NCBI GenBank assembly: GCA_023614405.1
Contig: CM042696.1
Location: 335,535,211-335,599,210, forward strand
Direction: 5' to 3'
From: Avena insularis
Taxonomy: Eukaryota > Streptophyta > Magnoliopsida > Poales > Poaceae
DNA length: 64,000 nucleotides
The notes beneath the pieces are model-generated. The model made no database searches. It saw only the letters and a program-made list of their open reading frames with translations, and was not told where the DNA came from. Shown piece after piece: positions 1-12,779 of the stretch; positions within the stretch are counted from its first letter, which is position 1; each line of letters opens with the position of its first letter. The translations under genes were made by a program, and so were the position numbers.

Positions 1-340
1 AAAACACCGGAAGGCACCACAAGGAACAGAGAGAAATCCAACAGATGAAGGATTTCTCAGATAGCACGAAGACCGGATGTAGAAGCACCGTTACCAAAGG
101 AGGAAGCGAAAACCCTGAAGGTACGACAGAAACCCAACCACGAGAATTCCTGGACTCGAAGAAAAGATAAGAGAACAGATCCAAAACACGCAGAGGTAAG
201 AGGAGAACAACAGAGGGATAAGGAGTAAAAGCAGACCTAATCAGATCTATCCAACCGATTTTCCAAAATAGTTTTGACACTCTACTTCGGTCGTTAGCTA
301 GGTTATCCTACAGGCTGGACTTGTGGGGTACCGCAACTGC

Positions 341-355
341 TGAGCTCTGATACCA
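341..355 (-). other. Primer-binding site, tRNA-iMet type
   Basis: The minus strand reads TGGTATCAGAGCTCA. The first twelve bases match the standard plant retrotransposon PBS complementary to the 3' end of initiator tRNA-Met. It lies three bases inside the LTR end, the normal spacing, and fixes the element's orientation. Confidence 0.85.
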
Positions 356-510
356 CTCTGTAACACCCTCGAATCGGCCCTATGCAAGTTTTATCCCTTT
401 CCGCCAAACCCGCATAGAAACGATTCAAGGACGCCCACCAGGCACTTTCGTGCGGGTGGAAAACGAAGTAATACCATTACACAACAGTCCTCGATGGGAC
501 CCACAGAACA

Positions 511-530
511 GATATATATATATATATATA
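511..530. repeat. (TA)n microsatellite inside the LTR
   Basis: Uninterrupted alternating TA of about ten repeats lies within the LTR. No function is implied. Confidence 0.9.
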
Positions 531-1009
531 CAACAGCGACTCCATGAGTCAAGAATACAGATATACTATACAAAGATCCAAATCACCTTGAAAACGATAG
601 AGCATCCGACTACAGACAAGATGCAAATGGGGCTAAGAGCCCTGAAGAATAACCAATGGCGTCCATAACCCTGCCCAGGCCAAGCCGAAAGGGTAACCTT
701 GCTAACAACGTCGATCTCAAACCTGCTAAAACAAAAGGGCTGCCGACAAAGGGCAAAGGAAAAAGAGGAGCGTCAGTACTAAGGCCAGTACATGGCGAGG
801 CTAGAATTCGGCGGTCCTCGCCTACACAGGTATGGTGGGCTGGAGCGACAGCGCAGCGGCACTAAACAACCTATAGAGACTCGAGACAACTGGCGGTTAT
901 CAGAGAGGGGTAAGAAAGACTTATTCGGATCTCTAACACCAAACAAACCCATCCTGGTATTTCCCCCTCGAGACCAAACGAGGAAGTCAGACCGAGGAAC
1001 TCACACGGT

Positions 1010-1292
1010 TGGCAATTTTACTCATTCCATTATAGTTGAAGCACTTACTAAACATATATAGATAGCATGATTTGTTCTGAAGCATAAGTAGGGGGCCGTT
1101 TTAATTAACCATTCCGTGGTAGTTGGGAACATTTACTAGTCAGATATAGTTGTCCTGAGGAATCCCAAAACCCAGCAGTTGTTGGCACTTTTATCACATT
1201 CCATTAGAGTTGCAATACTTACTAGGCAGATATAACAAAACAACCCAGGTCCACCAGTGGTTGGCATTTTTATTATCCATTCCATTGTGGCT
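1010..1292. repeat. Degenerate tandem repeat, about 77-88 bp period, about 3.5 copies
   Basis: Units share the pattern TTGGCA-TTTTA, then CATTCCATT, then AGTTG, then ACTTACTA and AGATATA. They start near 1010, 1098, 1184 and 1259. They lie inside the LTR on the likely U3 side for a leftward-transcribed element, so they could be LTR enhancer-type repeats; that role is only inferred. Confidence 0.6.
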
Positions 1293-3589
1293 CAGGGACA
1301 CGGCAGAAGGGGTCTTCGACGTGCTTGGGGACCACGAGGACGTGCTGGGAAGGCCGAGAGGAGAAGGCAGTCGACGGCGATGGGCCGGTGCCGGATAGGA
1401 AGGCGGCAGGGTGGCGACGACGGCGCCGGGGAGCTCGTGCAACGCGGGGAGGTGGAAGAGGGAGGAGACGGCGGAGGCGACCGAAGCTCAACGAGGAGGT
1501 GGCCGGACCTGCGGAAGAGGGAGGCGCCTGCAGGCGGCTCGGTGGGGAACGGACGGGGCCTGCGCGACGGAGCACACGGCCGACCCTGGGGAGGACGCGA
1601 CAAGGGAGCGGTCGGGCTCGGAGGAGAGCTTGGCGCGCCGACGAGATCGACCGGGGGAGGCCCACGGGGCTTGCGGCGGCAGGCGGGAGAGGGTCAGCGA
1701 TGTACTGCGTCGGGTGGAGGCGCGGGGACGAGCAAGGGAGAGGAGGGAGCATCCGATGCAGGGGCGAGGTTGGAGGAGATTGTGGGGAGGCGGGGCCGCG
1801 AGGTGGGGTTAGGTGGAGGGCGGGCCCGCCTGGCGGTTGGTGGGGAGTTGGTGGGGGCGCGGGCGAGAAGGTGTGGTGAGGACGCGGGGAAGGAAGCGTG
1901 TGACGCCAAAGCTGGGCCAGGCACTGCGGGATGGTGCGTGCGTGCTGCGTCCGTGTGGGTGGGGCCGCTAGCGAGAGAAACGGGGACAGGGAGAGAGAGG
2001 GGGTCCGAGGGGTTGGTCGTTGTGGTGGGGCTGAAGCTGAGTGGTGGGGCCGGATGGAAAAGGTGGCAGGGAGGAGGAGGTTGGTGGGCGAGTCGGCTTA
2101 GTGGGTGGGGTGATGCGGGTGAGAGGATGGTGGCGGCTGGGGTGGAAGGAAGAGTGAGGGGTGGGGGAAGATTAGGGTTGAGGCTAGGAACTGGTTTTTC
2201 TTGGGGGTGGCCGGCTGGGTCGGTTCGGCCCGGTTCGGCTGCCCCCTAAAAACAACTTAAAATTCTATTTATTTAAAACAAGGCATTTGTAATCCATTTT
2301 TAGACAAACCAAAATATTCCGGAGACCCGAGTTTTTAATTTGAAATAAAGGCGGGATATTAAGAAAACCAAAACTAGGCTTTTCGAAAATAGTTTTTAAA
2401 CAAACCATGCAAGATGATGACGATGCTCAAATGCAATGTGGCATGATGACATGAGCATGCGGTCATGATGATGCAATGCACAAATACGCAGCGATTTTCT
2501 AGTAGTGGTTTTAGCGGGATGCCACATGGATCCACTAGAGTCATTGCATGTGTGTTCTTTCCACAAACCACATATGGATCCACTAGACTCATTGCATGTG
2601 TGTTCTTATCACAAACCACATATGGATCAACCAATGTCATTGCATGTGTGTTCTTTTCACAAACCACATATGGATCCACTAGAGTCATTGCATGTGTGTT
2701 CTTTTCACAAACCACATATGGACCCACTAGAGTCATTGCATGTGTGTTCTTATACTAAAACCAACACTAGAGTCATTGCATGTGTGTTCTTTTAACAACC
2801 CACATATGGATAAACCAATGTCATTGCATGTGTGTTCTTTCCACAAACCACATATGGATCCACCATAGTAATTGCATGTCTGTTTAATCCACAAACCACA
2901 TCGATCAACCAATGGCATTGCATGTGTGTTATTGTCACAAACCACATATGGATCAACCAATGTCATTGCATGTATGTTCTTTCCACAAACCACACATGGA
3001 TCCACCAATGCCATTGCATGTGTGTTCTTTCCACAAACCACATATGTATACACCAGAGTAATTGCATCTGTGTTCTTTTCACAAACCACATATGGATCAA
3101 CTAATGTCATTGCAAGTGTGTTCTTTCCACAAACCACACATGGATCCACCAATGTCATTGCATGTGTGTTCTTTTCATGAACCACATATGGATCCACTAG
3201 AGTCATTGCATCTGTGTTCTTTCCACAAACCACATATGGATCTAGTAGAGTCATTGCATGTGTGCTCTTTCCACAAACCACATATGTATCCACCAGAGTA
3301 ATTGCATGTGTGTTCTTTTCACAAACCACATATGGATCAACAAATGTCATTGCATGTGTGTTCTTTCCACAAACAACATATGGATCCACCAATGTCATTG
3401 CATGTGTGTTCTTTTCATGAACCACATATGGATCCACTAGAGTCACTTCATATGTGTTCTTTCCACAAACCACATATGGATCCACTAGAGTCATTGCATG
3501 TGTGTTCTTTTCACAAACCACATACGGATCCACTAGAGTCATTGTATGTGTGTTCTTTTCACAAGCCACATATGGACCCACTAGAGTCA

Positions 3590-6500
3590 TTAGATGTGTG
3601 TTCTTATACTAATACCAACACTAGACTCATTGCATGTGTGTTCTTTTAACAACCCACATATCGATAAACCAATGTCATTGCATGTGTGTTCTTTCCACAA
3701 ACCACATATGGATACACCATAGTCATTGCATGTCTGTTTTTTCCACAAACCACATGGATTAAGCAATGACATTGCATGTGTGTTATTGTCACAAACCACA
3801 TATGGATCAACCAATGTCTTTGCATGTATGTTCTTTCCACAAACCACACATGGATCCACCAGAGTCATTGCATGTATATTTTTTCCACAAACCACATGGA
3901 TCAACCAATGGCATTGCATGTATGTTATTGTCACAAACCACATATGGATCAACCAATGTCATGGCATGTGTGTTCTTTCCACAAACCACACATGGATCCA
4001 CCAATGCCATTGCTTGTGTGTTCTTGTAATGATAAACCACATATGTATCCACCAGAGTAATTGCATGTGTTCTTTTCCCAAACCACATATGGATCAGCCA
4101 ATGTCATTGCATGTGTGTTCTTTCCACAAACCACACATGGATCCACCAATGCCATTGCATGTATGTGCTTTCCACAAACCACACATGGATCCACCAGATT
4201 CATTGCATGTGTGTTCTTTTCACAAACCACACATGGATCAACAAATGGCATTGCATGTGTGTTCTTTTAACAAACCACACATGGATCAACCAATGGCATT
4301 GCATGTGTGTTCTTGTAACAAACCACATATGGATCAACCAATGTCATTGCATGTGTGTTCTTTCCACAAACCACATATGGATCCACTAGAGTGATTGCAT
4401 GTGTGTTCTTTTCACAAACAACATATGGGTCGACCAATGTCATTGCATGTGTGTTATTTTCACAAACCACATGTGGATCCACTAGAGTAATTACATGTTT
4501 GTTCTTTCCACAAACCACATATGGACCCACTAGAGTCATTGCATGTGTGTTCTTATACTAAAACTAGCACTAGAGTCATTGCATGTGTGTTCTTTTTACA
4601 AACCACACATGGATCCACCAGAATCATTGCATGTGTGTTCTTTCCACAAACCACACATGCATCCACCAGAGTCATTGCATGTCTGTTTTTTCCACAAACC
4701 ACATGTATCAACCAATGGCATTGCATGTGTGTTATTGTCACAAACCACATATGGATCAACCAATGTCATTGCATCTATGTTCTTTTCACACATGGATCCA
4801 CCAGAGCCATTGCATGTTTGTTTTTTCCACAAACCACATGGATCAACCAATGGCATTGCATGTGTGTTATTGTCACAAACCACATATGGATCAACCAATG
4901 TCATTGCATGTGTGTTATTGTCATGAACCACACATGGATCCACCAATGCCATTGCATGTGAATTCTTGTAATGATAAACCACATATGTATCCACTAGAGT
5001 AATTGCATGTGTGTTCTTTTCACAAACCACATATGGATGAACCAGTATCATTGCATGTTGTTCTTCTCACAAACCACGTATGTATCCACTATAGTCATTT
5101 CATGTGTGTTCTATTCACAAACCACAAATCAATCCACCAATGTCATTGCATGTGTGTTCTTTTCACAAACCACATATGGATCCACCAGGGTCATTGCATG
5201 TTTGTTCTTTCCACAAACCACACATGGATCCACCAAAGTCATTGTATGTCTATTTTTTCCACAAACCACATGGATCAACCAATGTCATTGCATGTGTGTT
5301 ATTTTCACAAACCACATATGGATCAACCAATGTCTTTGCATGTATGTTCTGTCCACAAACCACACATGGATCCACCAGAGCCATGGCATGTCTGTTTTTT
5401 CCACAAACCACATGGATCAACCAATGGCATTGCATGTGTGTTATTGTCACAAACCACATATGGATCCACCAATGTCATTGCATGTGTCTTCTTTCCACAA
5501 ACCACACATGGATCCACCAATGCCATTGCATGTGTGTTCTTGTAATGACAAACCACATATGTATCCACCAGTGTAATTGCATGTGTGTTCTTTTCACAAA
5601 CCACATATGGATGAACCAATATCATTGCTTGTGTCTTCTTCTCACAAACCACGTATGGATCCACTAGAGTCATTTCATGTGTGTTCTTTTCACAAACCAC
5701 ACATGGATCCACCAATGTCATTGCATGTGTGTTCTTTTCACAAACCACATATGTATCCACCAGAGTCATTACATGTGTGTTCTTTTCACAAACCACACAT
5801 GGACCCACTAGAGTCATTGCATGTGTGTTCTTTTCACAAACCACACATGGATCCACCAGAGTCATTGCATGTGTGTTCTTTTCACAAACCACACATGGAT
5901 CCACCAATGTCATTGCATGTGTGTTCTTTTCACAAAACACACATGGATCAACCAATGGCATTGCATGTGTGTTCTTTTCATAACCCACATATGGATCAAT
6001 CAATGTCATTGCATGTGTGTTCCTTCCACAAACCACATATGGATCCACCAGAGTCATTGCATGTCTGTTTTTTCCACAAACCACATGGATCAACCAATGG
6101 CATTGCATGTGTGTTATTGTCACAAACCACATATGGATCAACCAATATCATTACATGTGTGTTCTTTTCATGAACCACACATGGATCTACCAATGCCATT
6201 GCATGTGTGTTCTTTCCACAAACCACATATGTATACACCAGAGTAATTGCATCTGTGTTCTTTTCACAAACCACATATGGATCAACCAATGTCATTGCAT
6301 GTGTGTTCTTTCCACAAACCACACATGGATCCACCAATGTCATTGCATGTGTGTTCTTTTCATGAACCACATATGGATCCACTAGAGTTATTGCATCTGT
6401 GTTCTTTCCACAAACCACATATGGATCCAGTAGAGTCATTGCATGTCTGTTTTTTCCACAAACCACATGTATCAACCAATGGCATTGCATGTGTGTTATT

Positions 6501-9500
6501 GTCACAAACCACATATGTATCAACCAATGTCATTGCATCTATGTTCTATTCACACATGGATCCACCAGAGTCATTGCATGTCTATTTTTTCCACAAACCA
6601 CATGGATCAACCAATGGCATTGCATGTGTGTTATTGTCACAAACCACATATGGATCAACCAATGTCATTGCATGTGTGTTATTGTCATGAACCACATATG
6701 GATCCACCAATGCCATTGCATGTGAATTCTTGTAATGATAAACCACATATGTATCCACCAGAGTAATTGCATGTGTGTTCTTTTCACAAACCACATATGG
6801 ATGAACCAGTATCATTGCATGTGTGTTCTTCTCACAAACCACGTATGGATCCACTAGAGTCATTTCATGTTTGTTGTTTTCACAAACCACAAATCAATCC
6901 ACCAATGTCATTGCATGTGTGTTCTTTTCACAAACCACATATGGATCCACCAGGGTCATTGCATGTGTGTTCTTTCCACAAACCACACATGGATCCACCA
7001 AAGTCATTGTATGTCTATTTTTTCCACAAACCACATGGATCAACCAATGTCATTGCATGTGTGTTATTGTCACAAACCACATATGGATCAACCAATGTCT
7101 TTGCATGTATGTTCTGTCCACAAACCACACATGGATCCACCAGAGCCATTGCATGTCTTTTTTTTCCACAAACCACATGGATCAACCAATGGCATTGCAT
7201 GTGTGTTATTGTCACAAACCACATATGGATCAACCAATGTCATTGCATGTGTCTTCTTTCCACAAACCACACATGGATCCACCAATGCCATTGCATGTGT
7301 GTTCTTGTAATGACAAACCACATATGTATCCACCAGTGTAATTGCATGTGTGCTCTTTTCACAAACCACATATGGATCAACCAATGTCATTGCATGTGTA
7401 TTCTTTCCACAAACCACACATGGATCCACCAATGCCATTACATGTATGTTCTTTGCACAAACCACACATGGATCCACCAGATTCATTGCATGTGTGTTCT
7501 TTTCACAAACCACACATGGATCAACGAATGGCATTGCATGTGTGTTGTTTTCACAAACCACACATGGATCAACCAATGGCATTGCATGTGTGTTCTTGTA
7601 CAAACCACATATGGATCAACCAATGTCATTTCATGTGTGTTCTTTTCACAAACCACATACGGATCCACTAGAGTCATTGTATGTGTGTTCTTTTCACAAA
7701 CCACATATGGACCCACTAGAGTCATTAGATGTGTGTTCTTATACTAATACCAACACTAGACTCATTGCATGTGTGTTCTTTTAACAACCCACATATTGAT
7801 AAACCAATGTCATTGCATGTGTGTTCTTTCCACAAACCACATATGGATCCACCATAGTCATTGCATGTCTGTTTTTTCCACAAACCACATGGATTAAGCA
7901 ATGGCATTGCATGTGTGTTATTGTCACAAACCACATATGGATCAACCAATGTCTTTGCATGTATGTTCTTTCCACAAACCACACATGGATCCACCAGAGT
8001 CATTGCATGTATATTTTTTCCACAAACCACATGGATCAACCAATGGCATTGCATGTGTGTTATTGTCACAAACCACATATGGATCAACCAATGTCATGGC
8101 ATGTGTGTTCTTTCCACAAACCACACATGGATCCACCAATGCCATTGCATGTGTGTTCTTGTAATGACAAACCACATATGTATCCACCAGAGTAATTGCA
8201 TGTGTGTTCTTTTCCCAAACCACATATGGATCAACCAATGTCATTGCATGTGTGTTCTTTCCACAAACCACACATGGATCCACCAATGCCATTGCATGTA
8301 TGTGCTTTCCACAAACCACACATGGATCCACCAGATTCATTGCATGTGTGTTCTTTTCACAAACCACACATGGATCAACAAATGGCATTGCATGTGTGTT
8401 CTTTTAACAAACCACACATGGATCAACCAATGGCATTGCATGTGTGTTCTTGTAACAAACCACATATGGATCAACCAATGTCATTGCATGTGTGTTCTTT
8501 CCACAAACCACATATGGATCCACTAGAGTGATTGCATGTGTGTTCTTTTCACAAACAACATATGGGTCGACCAATGTCATTGCATGTGTGTTATTTTCAC
8601 AAACCACATGTGGATCCACTAGAGTCATTACATGTTTGTTCTTTCCACAAACCACATATGGACCCACTAGAGTCATTGCATGTGTGTTCTTATACTAAAA
8701 CTAGCACTAGAGTCATTGCATGTGTGTTCCTTTTACAAACCACACATGGATCCACCAGAATCATTGCATGTGTGTTCTTTCCACAAACCACACATGCATC
8801 CACCAGAGTCATTGCATGTCTGTTTTTTCCACAAACCACATGTATCAACCAATGGCATTGCATGTGTGTTATTGTCACAAACCACATATGGATCAACCAA
8901 TGTCATTGCATGTGTGTTATTGTCATGAACCACACATGGATCCACCAATGCCATTGCATGTGAATTCTTGTAATGATAAACCACATTTGTATCCACTAGA
9001 GTAATTGCATGTGTGTTCTTTTCACAAACCACATATGGATGAACTAGTATCATTGCATGTTGTTCTTCTCACAAACCACGTATGTATCCACTAGAGTCAT
9101 TTCATGTGTGTTCTATTCACAAAACACAAATCAATCCACCAATGTCATTGCATGTGTGTTCTTTTCACAAACCACATATGGATCCACCAGGGTCATTGCA
9201 TGTTTGTTCTTTCCACAAACCACACATGGATCCACCAAAGTCATTGTATGTCTATTTTTTCCACAAACCACATGGATCAACCAATGTCATTGCATGTTTG
9301 TTATTGTCACAAACCACATATGGATCAACCAATGTCTTTGCATGTATGTTCTGTCCACAAACCACACATGGATCCACCAGAGCCATTGCATGTCTGTTTT
9401 TTCCACAAACCACATGGATCAACCAATGGCATTGCATGTGTGTTATTGTCACAAACCACATATGGATCAACCAATGTCATTGCATGTGTCTTCTTTCCAC

Positions 9501-11612
9501 AAACCACACATGGATCCACCAATGCCATTGCATGTGTGTTCTTGTAATGACAAACCACATATGTATCCACCAGTGTAATTGCATGTGTGTTCTTTTCACA
9601 AACCACATATGGATGAACCAATATCATTGCTTGTGTCTTCTTCTCACAAACCACGTATGGATCCACTAGAGTCATTTCATGTGTGTTCTTTTCACAAACC
9701 ACACATGGATCCACCAATGTCATTGCATGTGTGTTCTTTTCACAAACCACATATGTATCCACCAGAGTCATTGCATGTGTGTTCTTTTCACAAACCACAC
9801 ATGGACCCACTAGAGTCATTGCATGTGTGTTCTTTTCACAAACCACACATGGATCCACCAGAGTCATTGCATGTGTGTTCTTTTCACAAACCACACATGG
9901 ATCCACCAATGTCATTGCATGTGTGTTCTTTTCACAAACCACACATGGATCAACCAATGGCATTGCATGTGTGTTCTTTTCATAACCCACATATGGATCA
10001 ATGAATGTCATTGCATGTGTGTTCCTTCCACAAACCACATATGGATCCACCAGAGTCATTGCATGTCTATTTTTTCCACAAACCACATGGATCAACCAAT
10101 GGCATTGCATGTGTGTTATTGTCACAAACCACATATGGATCAACCAATATCATTGCATGTGTGTTCTTGTCATGAACCACACATGGATCTACCAATGCCA
10201 TTGCATGTGTGTTCTTTCCACAAACCACATATGTATACACCAGAGTAATTGCATATGTGTTCTTTTCACAAACCACATATGGATCAACCAATGTCATTGC
10301 ATGTGTGTTCTTTCCACAAACCACACATGGATCCACCAATGTCATTGCATGTGTGTTCTTTTCATGAACCACATATGGATCCACTAGAGTCATTGCATCT
10401 GTGTTCTTTCCACAAACCACATATGGATCCAGTAGAGTCATTGCATGTCTGTTTTTTCCACAAACCACATGTATCAACCAAAGGCATTGCATGTGTGTTA
10501 TTGTCACAAACCACATATGTATCAACCAATGTCATTGCATCTATGTTATTTTCACACATGGATCCACCAGAGTCATTGCATGTCTATTTTTTCCACAAAC
10601 CACATGGATCAACCAATGCCATTGCATGTGTGTTATTGTCACAAACCACATATGGATCAACCAATGTCATTGCATGTGTGTTATTTTCATGAACCACACA
10701 TGGATCCACCAATGCCATTGCATCTGAATTCTTGTAATGATAAACCACATATGTATCCACCAGAGTAATTGCATGTGTGTTCTTTTCACAAACCACATAT
10801 GGATGAACCAGTATCATTGCATGTGTGTTCTTCTCACAAACCACGTATGGATCCACTAGAGTCATTTCATGTGTGTTGTTTTCACAAACCACAAATCAAT
10901 CCACCAATGTCATTGCATGTGTGTTCTTTTCACAAACCACATATGGATCCACCAGGGTCATTGCATGTGTGTTCTTTCCACAAACCACACATGGATCCAC
11001 CAAAGTCATTGTATGTCTATTTTTTCCACAAACCACATGGATCAACCAATGTCATTGCATGTGTGTTATTGTCACAAACCACATATGGATCAACCAATGT
11101 CTTTGCATGTATGTTCTGTCCACAAACCACACATGGATCCACCAGAGCCATTGCATGTCTGTTTTTTCCACAAACCACATGGATCAACCAATGGCATTGC
11201 ATGTGTGTTATTGTCACAAACCACATATGGATCAACCAATGTCATTGCATGTGTCTTCTTTCCACAAACCACACATGGATCCACCAATGCCATTGCATGT
11301 GTGTTCTTGTAATGACAAACCACATATGTATCCACCAGTGTAATTGCATGTGTGCTCTTTTCACAAACCACATATGGATCAACCAATGTCATTGCATGTG
11401 TATTCTTTCCATAAACCACACATGGATCCACCAATGCCATTACATGTATGTTCTTTGCACAAACCACACATGGATCCACCAGATTCATTGCATGTGTGTT
11501 CTTTTCACAAACCACACATGGATCAACAAATGGCATTGCATGTGTGTTGTTTTCACAAACCGCACATGGATCAACCAATGGCATTGCATGTGTGTTCTTG
11601 TACAAACCACAT
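3590..11612. repeat. Higher-order duplication within the array, offset 4.0-4.14 kb
   Basis: The block at about 3590-7610 recurs at about 7725-11612. Matching variant units lie 4,135-4,137 bp apart at the start (the 40-bp TATACTAATACC unit near 3606 and 7741). They lie 4,002 bp apart from about 4,900 onward. The change in offset corresponds to loss of about 133-135 bp (three units) from the second copy, at the place matching about 4767-4900. This is direct evidence of duplication of about 83-86 units at once. Confidence 0.85.
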
Positions 11613-12779
11613 ATGGATCAACCAATGTCATTGCATGTGTGTTCTTTCCACAAACCACATATGGATCCAGTAGAGTCATTGCATGTGTGTTCTTTTCACA
11701 AACCACATATGGATCAACCAATGTCATTGCATGTGTGTTCTTTCATAAACCACATATGGATCCACGAGAGGCATTGCATGTGTGTTCTTTCCACAAAGTA
11801 CATATGGACCCACTAGAGTCATTGCATGTGTGTTCTTATACTAAAACTAGCACTAGAGTCATTGCATGTGTGTTCTTTTCACAAACCACATATGGATCCA
11901 CCAGAGTCATTGCATGTGTGTTCTTTCCACAAACCACACACACATCCACCAGAGTCATTGCATGTCTGTTTTTTCCACAAACCACATGGATCAACCAATG
12001 GCATTACATGTGTGTTATTGTCACAAACCACATATGGATCAACCAATTTCATTGCATCTATGTTCTTTCCACAAACCACACATGGATCCACCAGAGTCAT
12101 TGCATGTCTATATTTTCCACAAACCACATGGATCAACAAATGGAATTGCATGTGTGTTATTGTCACAAACCACATATGGATCAACCAATGTCATTGCATG
12201 TGTGTTCTTGTCATGAACTACACATGGATCCACCAATGCCATTGCATGTGAATTCTTGTAATGACAAACCACATATGTATCCACCAAAGTAGTTGCACGT
12301 GTGTTCTTTTCACAAACCACATATGGATGAACCAATATCATTGCTTTTGTCTTCTTCTCACAAACCACGTATGGATCCACTAGAGTCATTTCATGTGTGT
12401 TCTTTTCACAAACCACACATGGATCCACCAATGTCATTGCATGTGTGTTCTTTTCACAAACCACGTATGTATCCACCAGAGTCATTGCATGTGTGTTCTT
12501 TTCACAAACCACACATGGACCCACGAGAGTCATTGCATGTGTGTTCTTTTCACAAACCACACATGGATCCACCAGAGTCATTGCATGTGTGTTCTTTTCA
12601 CAAACCACACATGGATCCACCAATGTCATTGCATGTGTGTTCTTTTCACAAACCACACATGGATCAACCAATGGCATTGCATGTGTGTTATTTTCATAAC
12701 CCACATATGGATCAATGAATGTCATTGCATGTGTGTTCCTTCCACAAACCACATATGGATCCACCAGAGTCATTGCATG

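Larger units (their letters stand above)
1..2524 (-). mobile_element. LTR retrotransposon 5' end (leader, primer site, 5' LTR), cut by window edge
   Basis: Read on the minus strand, a long LTR ends in GGTGTTACA. Three bases later comes a methionine-initiator tRNA primer-binding site (341-355), followed by untranslated leader to the left window edge. This order (LTR, short spacer, PBS, leader) shows that the element is transcribed leftward and that gag-pol lies beyond base 1. The TGTAACACC terminus, tRNA-Met priming and a distal end rich in ATGATGATGCAATG-like motifs resemble Tekay-type chromoviruses of grasses; the lineage is an inference because no coding domain is in view. The right end abuts the 48-bp array, so the element probably inserted into or beside that array. 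Confidence 0.75.
359..2524 (-). repeat. 5' LTR of the left-edge retrotransposon
   Basis: The left terminus is TGTAACACCC at 359. The right terminus is placed at the CA just after GCGGGATGC (2523-2524), where the 48-bp repeat begins, giving about 2.17 kb. The span contains a TA microsatellite, a degenerate tandem repeat (1010-1292), and a very GC-rich purine-biased block (about 1290-2245). That block is open in several frames without any recognisable protein. An AT-rich distal segment (2250-2520) follows. The right boundary is uncertain by a few bases because the partner LTR is not in the window. Confidence 0.6.

Noticed and set aside
341..355. Possible tRNA-Met gene fragment
   Set aside because: Only the 3'-end complement is present and it sits exactly at a primer-binding position; there is no tRNA body.
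1257..2249. 330-codon Gly/Arg-rich open frame
   Set aside because: It lies in the GC-rich part of an LTR; several frames on both strands are open together, and composition is low-complexity with no domain.
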